The notes beneath the pieces are model-generated. The model saw only the letters and a list, made by a program, of their open reading frames with translations, was not told the DNA's origin and searched no databases. Of a stretch of DNA of 64,000 nt, positions 43,193 through 50,911 are shown in pieces (within the stretch, counting starts at the first letter, position 1; each line of letters starts with the position of its first letter). Both the position numbers and the translations under genes were made by a program. Origin of the DNA: Pleomorphomonas sp. T1.2MG-36 (GTDB lineage Bacteria > Pseudomonadota > Alphaproteobacteria > Rhizobiales > Pleomorphomonadaceae); the NCBI RefSeq assembly GCF_950100655.1, contig NZ_CATNLY010000052.1, positions 186,001 to 250,000 of the forward strand. The letters run 5' to 3'.

Positions 43193-43834
43193 TCAATAGT
43201 ACCAGTCCGGTTTTACCTTCACCGTCGGTCGATGCGCTGCCTTGCCAATTGTCGCGACAACCAGCGCTCCCACTCTCTCCGAATGAACTCCGATACCCTT
43301 GACGAGCTCCCACGGGAAGCTCTGGTGCATCAGAAACTCAGCCATCTTGTGATCGCGGCAGGAAACCCAACTCTGCGCATGGATGGCGTCCCAGTTCAGT
43401 TGGTCGAGCATCGCCAGGTCGCCGTAAAAATCCGCAGCGCGGTTGGCCGCGTTGATGTCGGTGAACGCCCAGCGCCGCCTGTTTTCCTCAGCCCACTCGA
43501 CCACCTCGCGCATGTCGGCCATCAGATGCACGACCGAACCTTGCCCATCCTGATAGGCAACATTGGGATGATTCCGCTTCGAAATGACATAGAGCATTAC
43601 GGAGCGAGGGCAGAAGTAGAAGGGCACGTAATCGCCGACACTGGTGCCGGCGTGACACGCGACGGGCAAGTGCAGCCGATCGGCCTTGATCTCGCCATTG
43701 CCGATAACGGCGGTATCCGCCCGCTTTGCCATCACCGAGTCCGGCCACACGCATCCGTCGGCGACAATCGAGGCAAGATTGTCGACGTGGGTGATGTGGT
43801 AGATCTTCGGATTGGCGGGAACCGGCGTCGTCAG
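43193..43834 (-). CDS. darT: DarT-type toxin (DNA ADP-ribosyltransferase), apparent CTG start
   Basis: About 213 residues. DarT modifies thymidines in single-stranded DNA with ADP-ribose. Family motifs are IYHITHVDNLASIV at the N-terminus, DYVPFYFCPRSVMLYVI, LNWDAIHAQSW and KMAEFLMHQSFPWELV with the catalytic Glu (about 166), ending RPTVKVKPDWYY. The HITH motif lies upstream of any ATG, GTG or TTG: an in-frame TGA occurs seven codons earlier. The only near-cognate start is CTG 43834, with GAGGAG eight bases ahead. A start at GTG 43750 would remove the NAD-binding N-terminus. Confidence 0.85.
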   Translation of the reverse strand: MTTPVPANPKIYHITHVDNLASIVADGCVWPDSVMAKRADTAVIGNGEIKADRLHLPVACHAGTSVGDYVPFYFCPRSVMLYVISKRNHPNVAYQDGQGSVVHLMADMREVVEWAEENRRRWAFTDINAANRAADFYGDLAMLDQLNWDAIHAQSWVSCRDHKMAEFLMHQSFPWELVKGIGVHSERVGALVVATIGKAAHRPTVKVKPDWYY

Positions 43835-44031
43835 GCGGCTATCTCCTCGTCATCAGTCCTGGCCGCGAACATGGAGGCCTCGCAACACGTCATCGGCGAT
43901 GCTCCTATGAAGTTGCCGATCCAGTTGAGCTCGCCGCTAGCCATTCCCGTTTTGCTTGTCTCACCTCGGCATAAATCGCAGTGCCGCCGCCGACTATCGA
44001 GCAAGCGGACATACTCTTCGATCATCAGCAT
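43831..44031 (-). CDS. Small open reading frame overlapping the darT start
   Basis: A 66-codon frame (MLMIEEYVRLLDSRRRHC..., ending AARTDDEEIAA) whose stop overlaps the darT CTG codon by 4 bp (CTGA). I recognise no family. If translated, it would couple ribosome delivery to darT and explain the use of CTG. No good ribosome site is seen ahead of its ATG, so its reality is uncertain. Confidence 0.35.
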   Translation of the reverse strand: MLMIEEYVRLLDSRRRHCDLCRGETSKTGMASGELNWIGNFIGASPMTCCEASMFAARTDDEEIAA

Positions 44032-44163
44032 CGCGACAATCGGGCGCGCGCGCTTATCAACCGCAACCCGTTCCTGAGCGGGTATTCGGTTATGCTCCGC
44101 CGATCGTCGCCCAGATGGACGAACTCAGACGTTTCGGCGCGAACCGAGACAGCCTCCATCCCC

Positions 44164-44856
44164 TCACGCGAAGATCGCCGGCATTTCCGCGGCCAGTTCG
44201 TGGATGGTCTTCAGGACTTCCTTGAGGTGGTGGCGCATGGCGGCTTCGGCGCGGTTGGGGTCGTGGGTTTCGATGGCCTTGAAGATTTCGGCGTGCTGTT
44301 CGGTGAGCAGCAGCATGTGCGCCTTGTTGGGCAGGCTCAGGAAGCGGACGCGGTCCATCTGGCCCTTGACGCTCTGGATGAGACGCCAGGAACGGGGCAG
44401 GCCGGTGCCTTCGCTGATCGCCCGGTGGAAGGCCTCGTCGAGCGGCATGTAGTCTTCCGGCGAGCCGGCGTTGGCGGCGCGGTGCTGGTCGTCGATCAGG
44501 CGCGAGAGGTCGCGGATCAGGGTGGCCGAGGGCTGTTCGGCGGCGCGGCGGGCGACGGCGGCTTCCAGCGCCTCGCGCAGGAACTGCGCCTCCATCACCT
44601 CGGCGACGCGAATGGGAGAGACGACGGTGCCGCGCTGGGGGAAGACGTCGACCAGCGTTTCGTCGGCGAGGCGGATCAAGGCCTCGCGCACCGGGGTGCG
44701 GCTGACGCCGAGGCGGACGGCCAGTTCCTTCTCGCTCAGGGCCTCGTTGGGCTTGAAGACGAGGCCGATGATCATCCGCTTCAAGAGGCCATAGACCTGG
44801 GCGCCGATGGGCAGCTTGGGGTCGAGCTCATAACCGGCGGCGGCAGTTGGCGGCAC
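44164..44856 (-). CDS. GntR-family transcriptional regulator (FadR/FCD subfamily)
   Basis: A 230-residue regulator. The N-terminal winged HTH is NEALSEKELAVRLGVSRTPV followed by REALIRLADETLVDVFPQRGT. The C-terminal FCD domain has the metal-binding histidine in DEAFHRAISEGTGL and HHLKEVLKTI. FCD regulators often control hexuronate or organic acid genes, and the uxu cluster lies 1.6 kb away, so a UxuR-like role is possible. The start is GTG 44856 with CGGAG eight bases upstream, inside an inverted repeat that may be its operator. Confidence 0.9.
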   Translation of the reverse strand: MPPTAAAGYELDPKLPIGAQVYGLLKRMIIGLVFKPNEALSEKELAVRLGVSRTPVREALIRLADETLVDVFPQRGTVVSPIRVAEVMEAQFLREALEAAVARRAAEQPSATLIRDLSRLIDDQHRAANAGSPEDYMPLDEAFHRAISEGTGLPRSWRLIQSVKGQMDRVRFLSLPNKAHMLLLTEQHAEIFKAIETHDPNRAEAAMRHHLKEVLKTIHELAAEMPAIFA

Positions 44857-44860
44857 GTTC

Positions 44861-44879
44861 GTATCTCCGAGTGAGATAC
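44861..44879. promoter_or_regulatory. Inverted repeat at the GntR gene ribosome site
   Basis: GTATCTC-CGAGT-GAGATAC has perfect 7-bp arms and ends 5 bp before the GTG start. Its left part on the coding strand contains the GGAG ribosome site. It may be an autoregulatory operator or an RNA hairpin. Confidence 0.6.
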
Positions 44880-45061
44880 TACCATGGCATACCTCCGCGC
44901 CGGCTGTCCAGCCATATTCAGGTGAAACGGGGGCGTGCCCGGCCGTTCTATCTCCTTGTTTTCACGAAAGTCTTTTTGCAACGTTGCCATTGTGCAGGCA
45001 AGGGGCGGCGCCGGTTCGCCACCGGCACCAATCTCGGGCGATAGGGTGGCGTCGGGCGCCG

Positions 45062-45973
45062 TCAGCGGGAGGCGATGAAGCGGTCCAGCTTGCCCAGCGT
45101 CTGCAATCCCAGCTCGATGGCGCCGAAGCCCTTGGCCTCCTGGAACTCGGCGGCAGTGGTGAAGACCATGCCGAGCGTCACTCTGGTCGCCCCGTCCTCG
45201 TCCTCGAACGAGGCCCAGGCGTCGGCGTGCTTGGGGCCGTTCTCGCCCCAGAGCAACGTGTAGCCGAACCGCTCCTCGCGGCGGACGTCGTGATAGAGAT
45301 GGTGGTTGGGGTAGACGTGGCCGTCCGGCCCGATCATGTCGAACACCCACTCGCCGCCGGTCCTGAGGTCGATCCGCTTGGTGCGGCAGGAAAAGCCGTC
45401 CGGCCCCCACCATTGCGGCAGCGCCTCCACGTTCATCCAGGCGCCCCAGACGACGCTGCGCGGCGCCTTGATCACCCGCTGGAGGATCATGGTGCGCTGG
45501 GCGACGCCGACGAGATTGTCGAGGCCGGCGCCGAAGCCCTGCCGGTAGCCGGCCTCCATGTCTTCGGCCAGCGAGGACAGTTGCACGGTGACCACCAGAC
45601 GGCTGTTATCGTTGGTGCCCGATATCTCGGCCGTCACCAGCGCCGCCGACTGCGTGACGCCCTCCGAGGAGATCACCTCGTAGTTGACGCTGCGCGCCGC
45701 CGGCCGCAGCTCCAGCCAGCCGGACTCGCAGCGAATGTCCGGCTGTCCCGCCACCTTGCAGAGCGATATCTCGCGCCCGCCCACCCGGGTGTCGGCCTCG
45801 ATGAACTCCACGGTGACCGTCGGTGACGGGGCGGCCCAGACGGCCCGCGCCGCCGGGGCCGTCCAGGCCTGCCAGAGGATCGAGGGCGGCGCGGCCACCT
45901 GACGCTCGAAGGTCAGCGTCGCGAAGCGTCCCTTCGTCGCGTCGTGCATTGCATGATCGGTGCTCGGTGTCAT
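45062..45973 (-). CDS. Tandem SRPBCC (AHSA1-like) domain protein
   Basis: A 303-residue protein with two START/AHSA1-like domains. The first begins LTFERQVAAPPSILWQAWT (about 18-36), the second MILQRVIKAPRSVVWGAWMN (about 165-184) followed by QWWGPDGFSC and GGEWVFDMIGPDG. The domain binds hydrophobic ligands. Pairing with an ArsR-type repressor is common in proteobacteria; here the ATG overlaps the arsR-like stop by 4 bp. The ligand and reaction are unknown. Confidence 0.85.
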   Translation of the reverse strand: MTPSTDHAMHDATKGRFATLTFERQVAAPPSILWQAWTAPAARAVWAAPSPTVTVEFIEADTRVGGREISLCKVAGQPDIRCESGWLELRPAARSVNYEVISSEGVTQSAALVTAEISGTNDNSRLVVTVQLSSLAEDMEAGYRQGFGAGLDNLVGVAQRTMILQRVIKAPRSVVWGAWMNVEALPQWWGPDGFSCRTKRIDLRTGGEWVFDMIGPDGHVYPNHHLYHDVRREERFGYTLLWGENGPKHADAWASFEDEDGATRVTLGMVFTTAAEFQEAKGFGAIELGLQTLGKLDRFIASR

Positions 45974-46311
45974 TCTGCGCGCTCCTTCATCACGTTCATC
46001 ACATAGGCGTTCAGCCGGTCGAGGCGGCCTTCCCAGATGGCTCGCTGGTCGTCCATCCATGTCCGGGCCGGTTCCATGGCCTCGGGCACGATGGCGCAGG
46101 TGCGGATGCGACCGTCCTTGGAGGTGACGATCAGCCCGGCTTCCTCCAGCACGGCAAGGTGCCGCATCACCGTGGGCAGCCTGAGGCCGGTGGGCCCGGC
46201 GAGGTCGGTGACCCGTGCCGGCGTTTCGGCGAGGCGGGTCAGGATCGACCGGCGGGTGGCGTCGGCCAGCGCATGGAAGAGCAGGGAGAGATCGGGATCA
46301 TGCTTAGTCAT
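45970..46311 (-). CDS. ArsR-family transcriptional regulator
   Basis: A 113-residue winged-HTH repressor: LFHALADATRRSILTRLAET, then GLRLPTVMRHLAVLEEAGLI and VTSKDGRIRTC. No CxC metal motif is present, so it is not a metal sensor of the classical type. It overlaps the SRPBCC gene by 4 bp and presumably represses the pair. Two related CTTAG-N8-CTAA[GC] sites lie over its start and upstream. ATG 46311 has no strong ribosome site. Confidence 0.9.
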   Translation of the reverse strand: MTKHDPDLSLLFHALADATRRSILTRLAETPARVTDLAGPTGLRLPTVMRHLAVLEEAGLIVTSKDGRIRTCAIVPEAMEPARTWMDDQRAIWEGRLDRLNAYVMNVMKERAE

Positions 46312-46320
46312 GTTGCTAAC
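46303..46320. promoter_or_regulatory. ArsR-type operator over the start codon
   Basis: CTTAGTCATGTTGCTAAC has the form CTTAG-N8-CTAAC and covers the ATG of the ArsR gene. It matches the upstream site at 46352-46375 in arm sequence and spacing. Confidence 0.6.
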
Positions 46321-46351
46321 TATTGCCGATCGCCGATGTGGGTGCAAGTGA

Positions 46352-46375
46352 AAACTTAGTCGATTCGCTAAGTTT
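46352..46375. promoter_or_regulatory. ArsR-type operator, upstream copy
   Basis: AAACTTAG-TCGATTCG-CTAAGTTT is a perfect 8-8-8 inverted repeat. Its centre is 52 bp, about five helical turns, from the site over the start codon. A promoter TTGCAC-N17-AATAGT on the minus strand lies between the two. Confidence 0.75.
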
Positions 46376-46387
46376 CGACCGGTTACG

Positions 46388-46429
46388 AAAAAGGGGCGGA
46401 TGCCAGCGAGGTTGCCGGGCATCCGCCCC
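46388..46429 (-). terminator. Rho-independent terminator of the uxuA-uxuB-uxaC operon
   Basis: On the minus strand GGGGCGGATGCC pairs exactly with GGCATCCGCCCC around a 13-nt loop and is followed by TTTTT. It ends the hexuronate operon 31 bp after the uxuA stop. Confidence 0.92.
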
Positions 46430-46460
46430 GATCAGGAAGGCTCGAATCGGCGGCTCAGCG

Positions 46461-47651
46461 TCAGGAGACGCGGCCGCTCCGGAAGGCTTCGATGGTCTTG
46501 ATGGCGCCGCGCAGTTCAGCGAGGCCCTTGAGGCGGCCGACGAAGGAATAGCCGGGGTTGGATTTCTGGCCGATGTCGTCGCCCATCAGGTGGCCGTGGT
46601 CGGGCCGGAAGGGAATCTCGGCATCGGCGCGGCCGATGGAGCGGCGCCGCTCTTCCTCGGTCAGGATCGCCGCTGCCACGCCGATCAGGTCGGTGTCGCC
46701 GCCGAGATGGTCGGCCTCGTAGAACGAGCCGTCCGCCTCGTGGGTGACGTTGCGGAGGTGGACGAAGTGGATGCGCGGTCCGAACTCGTTCGCCATGGCG
46801 ACGAGGTCGTTCCTGGTGTTGGAGCCGAAGGAGCCGGTGCAGAGCGTCAGGCCGCAGGCCTCCTGAGGCACTGCCGCGAACATCTTCCTCACGTCGTCGG
46901 CCGTCGACATGACGCGCGGCAGGCCGAAGATCGGGAAGGACGGGTCGTCGGCATGGATGCAGAGGCGGGCGCCTTCCTCCTCGGCCACCGGGGTGATTTC
47001 GCTGAGGAACTCCACGAGGTTGGCGCGCAGATCCTCGACGCCGATCTCCGAATAGAGACCGAGCATGTCGCGGAAGCTGTCGCGGGTGTAGGCGAAGTCG
47101 CGGGCCGGCAGCCAGTCGATCAGGTTGCGTTCGAGCTCGGCCACCTCGGCCTCGCTCTTGGCGGCGAGCCGCGCCTTGGCGGCGGCGATCTCGGCCTCGG
47201 TGTAGTCCACCTCCGCCCCGCGCCGCTTCAGCACGAACAGGTCGTAGGCGGCGAAATCCACCTTGTCGTAGCGGAGCGCGTAGCCGCCGTTCGGCAGGCG
47301 GAACATCAGGTTGGTGCGGCTCCAGTCGGTGATGACCATGAAGTTGTAGCAGATGGTCTTGACGCCGGAGCGGGCGACGTTGCGGATCGACTGCTTGTAG
47401 TTGTCGATCTTCTCCCGGTAGTTGCCGGTGCGGGTCTTGATCTCCTCGCCGACGCCGATGCTCTCGACCACCGACCAGGTGAGGCCGGCGGCCTCCACCT
47501 CGGCCTTGCGCTTCTCGATCTCGTCCACCGTCCAAACCTGGCCCTGGTTCATGTGATGAAGGGCGGTGACGATGCCGGTGGCGCCGGCCTGCCGGGCCTT
47601 CTGAAGGCTGACGGGATCATCGGGGCCGAACCAGCGCCAGGTCTCTTTCAT
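46461..47651 (-). CDS. uxuA: Mannonate dehydratase
   Basis: A 396-residue enzyme (E. coli UxuA 394) that dehydrates D-mannonate to 2-keto-3-deoxygluconate. It begins MKETWRWFGPDDPVSLQKAR and shows VTALHHMNQGQVW, KTICYNFMVITDW, and RLCIHADDPSFPIFGLPR with metal ligands, then GRADAEIPFRPDHGHLMGDD. GGAGG lies nine bases before the ATG. It is the last gene of the operon, before a strong terminator. Confidence 0.97.
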   Translation of the reverse strand: MKETWRWFGPDDPVSLQKARQAGATGIVTALHHMNQGQVWTVDEIEKRKAEVEAAGLTWSVVESIGVGEEIKTRTGNYREKIDNYKQSIRNVARSGVKTICYNFMVITDWSRTNLMFRLPNGGYALRYDKVDFAAYDLFVLKRRGAEVDYTEAEIAAAKARLAAKSEAEVAELERNLIDWLPARDFAYTRDSFRDMLGLYSEIGVEDLRANLVEFLSEITPVAEEEGARLCIHADDPSFPIFGLPRVMSTADDVRKMFAAVPQEACGLTLCTGSFGSNTRNDLVAMANEFGPRIHFVHLRNVTHEADGSFYEADHLGGDTDLIGVAAAILTEEERRRSIGRADAEIPFRPDHGHLMGDDIGQKSNPGYSFVGRLKGLAELRGAIKTIEAFRSGRVS

Positions 47652-47685
47652 TGTGGGAATCCTCCAGGGAAACGGTGGGCCGAAA

Positions 47686-49185
47686 TCATCGGAACAGGAA
47701 GGCGGTGAGCGTGGCGGCGAGGCCGCGGTCGAGCAGGCTTCTGAGGTGCTGCGTCGTCGCCTTGCGGAACGGCGCGTCGCCGGCAATGACGGGCGGGAAG
47801 ATCTCGCCGACCGCGAACAGCGCGTCGGCCAGCGCCGCCGGGTCGTCCTTGTGCTCCCGGGCGATGGCCGTCAGGCGGGCGGCCATCGGGTCGGCCACCA
47901 GCCATGCGCGGCCCTGGTCGTCGCCCTGGCGCAGGAAGGCCATCCAGGCGGCCACCGTCAGCGGCACCACCCTTGGCGCGTTCTTCACGGCGATGCGCTC
48001 GGCGGCCGGCGCAAGCAGGCGCGGACCGAGCTTCTGCGACCCGTCGGACGAGATCTGCAAGGTGAGGTGGCGGATGCCCGGATTGCGGAAGCGCGCTTCG
48101 AGGTCGCGGGTGTAGGCGGCCACGTCGGTGCCCGGTACCGGCGGCACGGTGGGGATGATGTCGTCGTCCCACAGCTGGCGGATCACCTTGGGCAACAGCG
48201 GATCGGCCATGGCCTCGGCCACCGTCTCGATGCCGCCGAGCACCGAGAGGTAGGCGAGCGTCGAATGGGCGCCGTTGAGGCAGCGCAGCTTCATCGTCTC
48301 GAAGGGATGGACGTCGTCAGTCAGGATGGCGCCGGCGCTCTCCCAGGCCGGTCGGCCGGTCGGGAAGCGGTCCTCGATCACCCATTGGCGGAAGGGTTCG
48401 GCCACCACCGGCCAGGCATCATTGAGGCCGAGGCCGGCGGCGACGGTGGCCCGGTCCGCGTCCTTGGTGGCCGGCGTGATGCGATCGACCATGGAGGAGG
48501 GGAAGGCGACTCCATCGGCGACGTAGCGGCCGAGGTCGGCGTCGCGCAACTGGGCGAAGCGGGCGACCACGGCCCGCGTGATCCTGCCATTCTGTGGCAG
48601 GTTGTCGCAGGAGAGCACGGTGAACGGCGGCACGCCGGCATCCCGTCGCCGACGCAGCGCCTCGACGATCAGGCCCGGCAGGCTGCGGGGACGCATGGGG
48701 TCGGCAAGGTCTGCCGTCACCATCGGATGCGCCTCGTTGAGGCGGCCCGTGGCGGGATCGTGGCAGTAGCCCTTCTCGGTGACGGTGATGGTGACGACCC
48801 GGATCTCGGGCTTTGCCATCGCCTCGAGCACGGCGTCGAGCTCGGTGGCGGCATTCATCACGTCGAGGAAGGCGCCGATCACGCGGAGCCTGTCGTCGCC
48901 GTTCTCGCGGCAGAGCAGGGTGTAGAGCCCATCCTGCGGCTTCAGGGCGTCGACGATGGCGGGCGAGCGCAAGTTGACGCCGACGATGCCCCAGTCGGTG
49001 GCGCCGGACGCCAGCACGTCGTCGGTGTAGACGCCGAGGTGGGCGCGGGAAAAGGCGCCGAGCCCCAGGTGAACGATGCCGGGCGTCACCTTGGAGCGGT
49101 CGTAGCCGGGGCGGGCGACGGCGGCGGGCAGGGTGGCGAGGCGGGCGGTGCCGAGGCGGTCGGCGGCGGGTGTCGGATCGGACAT
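47686..49185 (-). CDS. uxuB: Fructuronate reductase (mannitol dehydrogenase family)
   Basis: A 499-residue polyol-specific long-chain dehydrogenase (E. coli UxuB 486), which reduces fructuronate to mannonate. Motifs are GIVHLGLGAFSRAHLGVYTD (cofactor binding), VTEKGYCHDPATGRLN, SCDNLPQNG, and the catalytic KLRCLNGAHSTLAYL. ATG 49185 has GGGGAG nine bases upstream; ATG 49194 lies directly against it. Position between uxaC and uxuA supports fructuronate rather than mannitol or tagaturonate as substrate. Confidence 0.92.
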   Translation of the reverse strand: MSDPTPAADRLGTARLATLPAAVARPGYDRSKVTPGIVHLGLGAFSRAHLGVYTDDVLASGATDWGIVGVNLRSPAIVDALKPQDGLYTLLCRENGDDRLRVIGAFLDVMNAATELDAVLEAMAKPEIRVVTITVTEKGYCHDPATGRLNEAHPMVTADLADPMRPRSLPGLIVEALRRRRDAGVPPFTVLSCDNLPQNGRITRAVVARFAQLRDADLGRYVADGVAFPSSMVDRITPATKDADRATVAAGLGLNDAWPVVAEPFRQWVIEDRFPTGRPAWESAGAILTDDVHPFETMKLRCLNGAHSTLAYLSVLGGIETVAEAMADPLLPKVIRQLWDDDIIPTVPPVPGTDVAAYTRDLEARFRNPGIRHLTLQISSDGSQKLGPRLLAPAAERIAVKNAPRVVPLTVAAWMAFLRQGDDQGRAWLVADPMAARLTAIAREHKDDPAALADALFAVGEIFPPVIAGDAPFRKATTQHLRSLLDRGLAATLTAFLFR

Positions 49186-49202
49186 GTCGTTCATCTCCCC
49201 GG

Positions 49203-50630
49203 TCAGAGCCGATAGGCCGTCTTGGCGAGGCGATAGGCGAGGTCGTGGGCCACCGCGTGCGCGTCGTCGAGGCCGAGGCGATGCTCGGCGACGAGGCGGG
49301 CGAGGAAGGCGCAGTCGACGCGGCGGGCGACGTCATGGCGGGCGGGAATCGACAGGAAGGCGCGGGTGTCGTCGTTGAAACCGACGGTGTTGTAGAAGCC
49401 GGCCGTCTCCGTCATTTGCTCGCGATAGCGGCGCATGCCCTCGGGGCTGTCGTGGAACCACCAGGCCGGGCCGAGCTTCAGCGCGGGGTAGTGGCCGGCG
49501 AGCGGCGCCAGCTCGCGCGCATAGACCGTCTCGTCGAGCGTGAACACGATGATGGTGAGGTCGGCGCGGTTGCCGAAGCGGGCGAGCAGCGGCCGCAGCT
49601 CCTCGACATAGCCGGTGGGGCCGGGAATGTCGGCGCCCTTGTCCTTGCCGAAGGCGCGGAAGATTTCCGGGTTGTGGTCGCGGCGGGCGCCGGGGTGGAT
49701 CTGCATGACCAACCCGTCGACGGTGGACATCTCTGCCATTTCCGTCAGCATCTGGGCGCGGAACAGCTCGGCCTCCTCGGCCGAAGCGCCGCCCGTGCGG
49801 ACGCGGGCGTAGAGGGCGGCGGCGTCTTCCGCCCGGAGGTCGGCGGTGCGGGCGGTCGGGTGGCCGTGGTCGGTCGACGTGGCGCCGCCCACCTCCATGA
49901 AGTAGCGGCGACGGTCGGCGAGCGCGGCGAGATAGCCCTTGTAGGTCGCGGTGTCGTGGCCGGTGAGGCGGCCGAGCACCTCAAGATTGTCGGCAAAGCC
50001 GGGGAAGGCTGGGTCGACGACGGCGTCGGGCCGGAAGGCGGTGACGACGCGGCCCTTCCAGCCGCTCTCGCGGATCTTGCGGTGGTGGCGCAGGTCGTCG
50101 AGCGGGCTTTCGGTGGTGGCGATCACCTCGATGTTGAAGCGCTCGAAGAGGGCGCGCGGCCGGAACTCCGGCGTCTTCAGCGCGGCGTCGATGGTGTCGT
50201 AGAGCCGGTCAGCGTTGTCTTTCGATGGCGCCTCAGCGATGCCGAACACCGTCTGCAAGGCGTGGGTCAGCCACAGATAGGACGGGGTGCCGCGATAGAG
50301 GTGGAAGTTCTCGGCGAGGAGGCGCCAGATCTTGCGCTTGTCGGTTTCCGCCGGGCCGCCGTCGAGCCGGGGCACGCCCACCTGTTCGGGCCGGATGCCC
50401 TGTGAATAGAGCATTCGGTGGACGTAGTGGTCGGGGATGACGAACAGGCTGGCGGGATCGGAAAAGGGCTGGTCGTCGGCGAACCAGGCGGGGTCGGTGT
50501 GGCCGTGCGGGCTGATGATCGGCAGCGTCGCCACGCCGGCATAGAGGTCGCGGGCGATGGCGCGCGTCGTCGGATCGGCCGGAAACAGCCGGTCGGGGTG
50601 CAGGGTGAACTGGCCTATCGCCTCGGACAT
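49203..50630 (-). CDS. uxaC: Glucuronate/uronate isomerase
   Basis: A 475-residue amidohydrolase-superfamily enzyme (E. coli UxaC 470) converting glucuronate to fructuronate and galacturonate to tagaturonate. Features are LPIISPHGHTDPAWFADDQP, IPDHYVHRMLYSQGI, VIATTESPLDDLRHH, GLVMQIHPGARRDHN, and LGPAWWFHDSPEGMRRYR. GGGAGG lies upstream of ATG 50630. It is the first gene of the operon. No tagaturonate reductase is seen, so the pathway encoded here is the glucuronate branch. Confidence 0.97.
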   Translation of the reverse strand: MSEAIGQFTLHPDRLFPADPTTRAIARDLYAGVATLPIISPHGHTDPAWFADDQPFSDPASLFVIPDHYVHRMLYSQGIRPEQVGVPRLDGGPAETDKRKIWRLLAENFHLYRGTPSYLWLTHALQTVFGIAEAPSKDNADRLYDTIDAALKTPEFRPRALFERFNIEVIATTESPLDDLRHHRKIRESGWKGRVVTAFRPDAVVDPAFPGFADNLEVLGRLTGHDTATYKGYLAALADRRRYFMEVGGATSTDHGHPTARTADLRAEDAAALYARVRTGGASAEEAELFRAQMLTEMAEMSTVDGLVMQIHPGARRDHNPEIFRAFGKDKGADIPGPTGYVEELRPLLARFGNRADLTIIVFTLDETVYARELAPLAGHYPALKLGPAWWFHDSPEGMRRYREQMTETAGFYNTVGFNDDTRAFLSIPARHDVARRVDCAFLARLVAEHRLGLDDAHAVAHDLAYRLAKTAYRL

Positions 50631-50911
50631 TCGAAATACCTCCCATAGGGTCCCGCCCCGTCGATCGAGGCGAGACACTCGCTTTGCCGATTGACAGCAA
50701 ACACGGTTTTCACCTCGCCGCCCAGTATCCAATGGACCGGCGATGTCGTTTGCTGGCTGCGAGCGCCTCTCCACCCGGCAATCCACGTTGTTTCCATCGG
50801 GCCGCTGCCGGCCTCAGTTTTTGATTGCCGATGCCATTCTAGACGTCTACCATACTACTCGTCAACGAGGCGCATGGAGGAATGGCGCCCTCGTCTTCTT
50901 GGGAGGAACCC
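50631..50911. promoter_or_regulatory. Divergent promoter region of hexuronate operon and TRAP transporter
   Basis: A 281-bp gap. On plus, TTGCCG (50825-50830) and TACCAT (50848-50853), 17 bp apart, are a possible TRAP promoter. A 10-bp palindrome TAGACGTCTA (50840-50849) overlaps it and could bind a GntR/UxuR-type regulator. No clear promoter for uxaC could be fixed. Confidence 0.4.

Noticed and set aside
50840..50849. TAGACGTCTA as a definite UxuR/GntR site.
   Set aside because: Ten bases of palindrome occur easily by chance and it does not resemble the GntR inverted repeat at 44861; noted only as a possibility.
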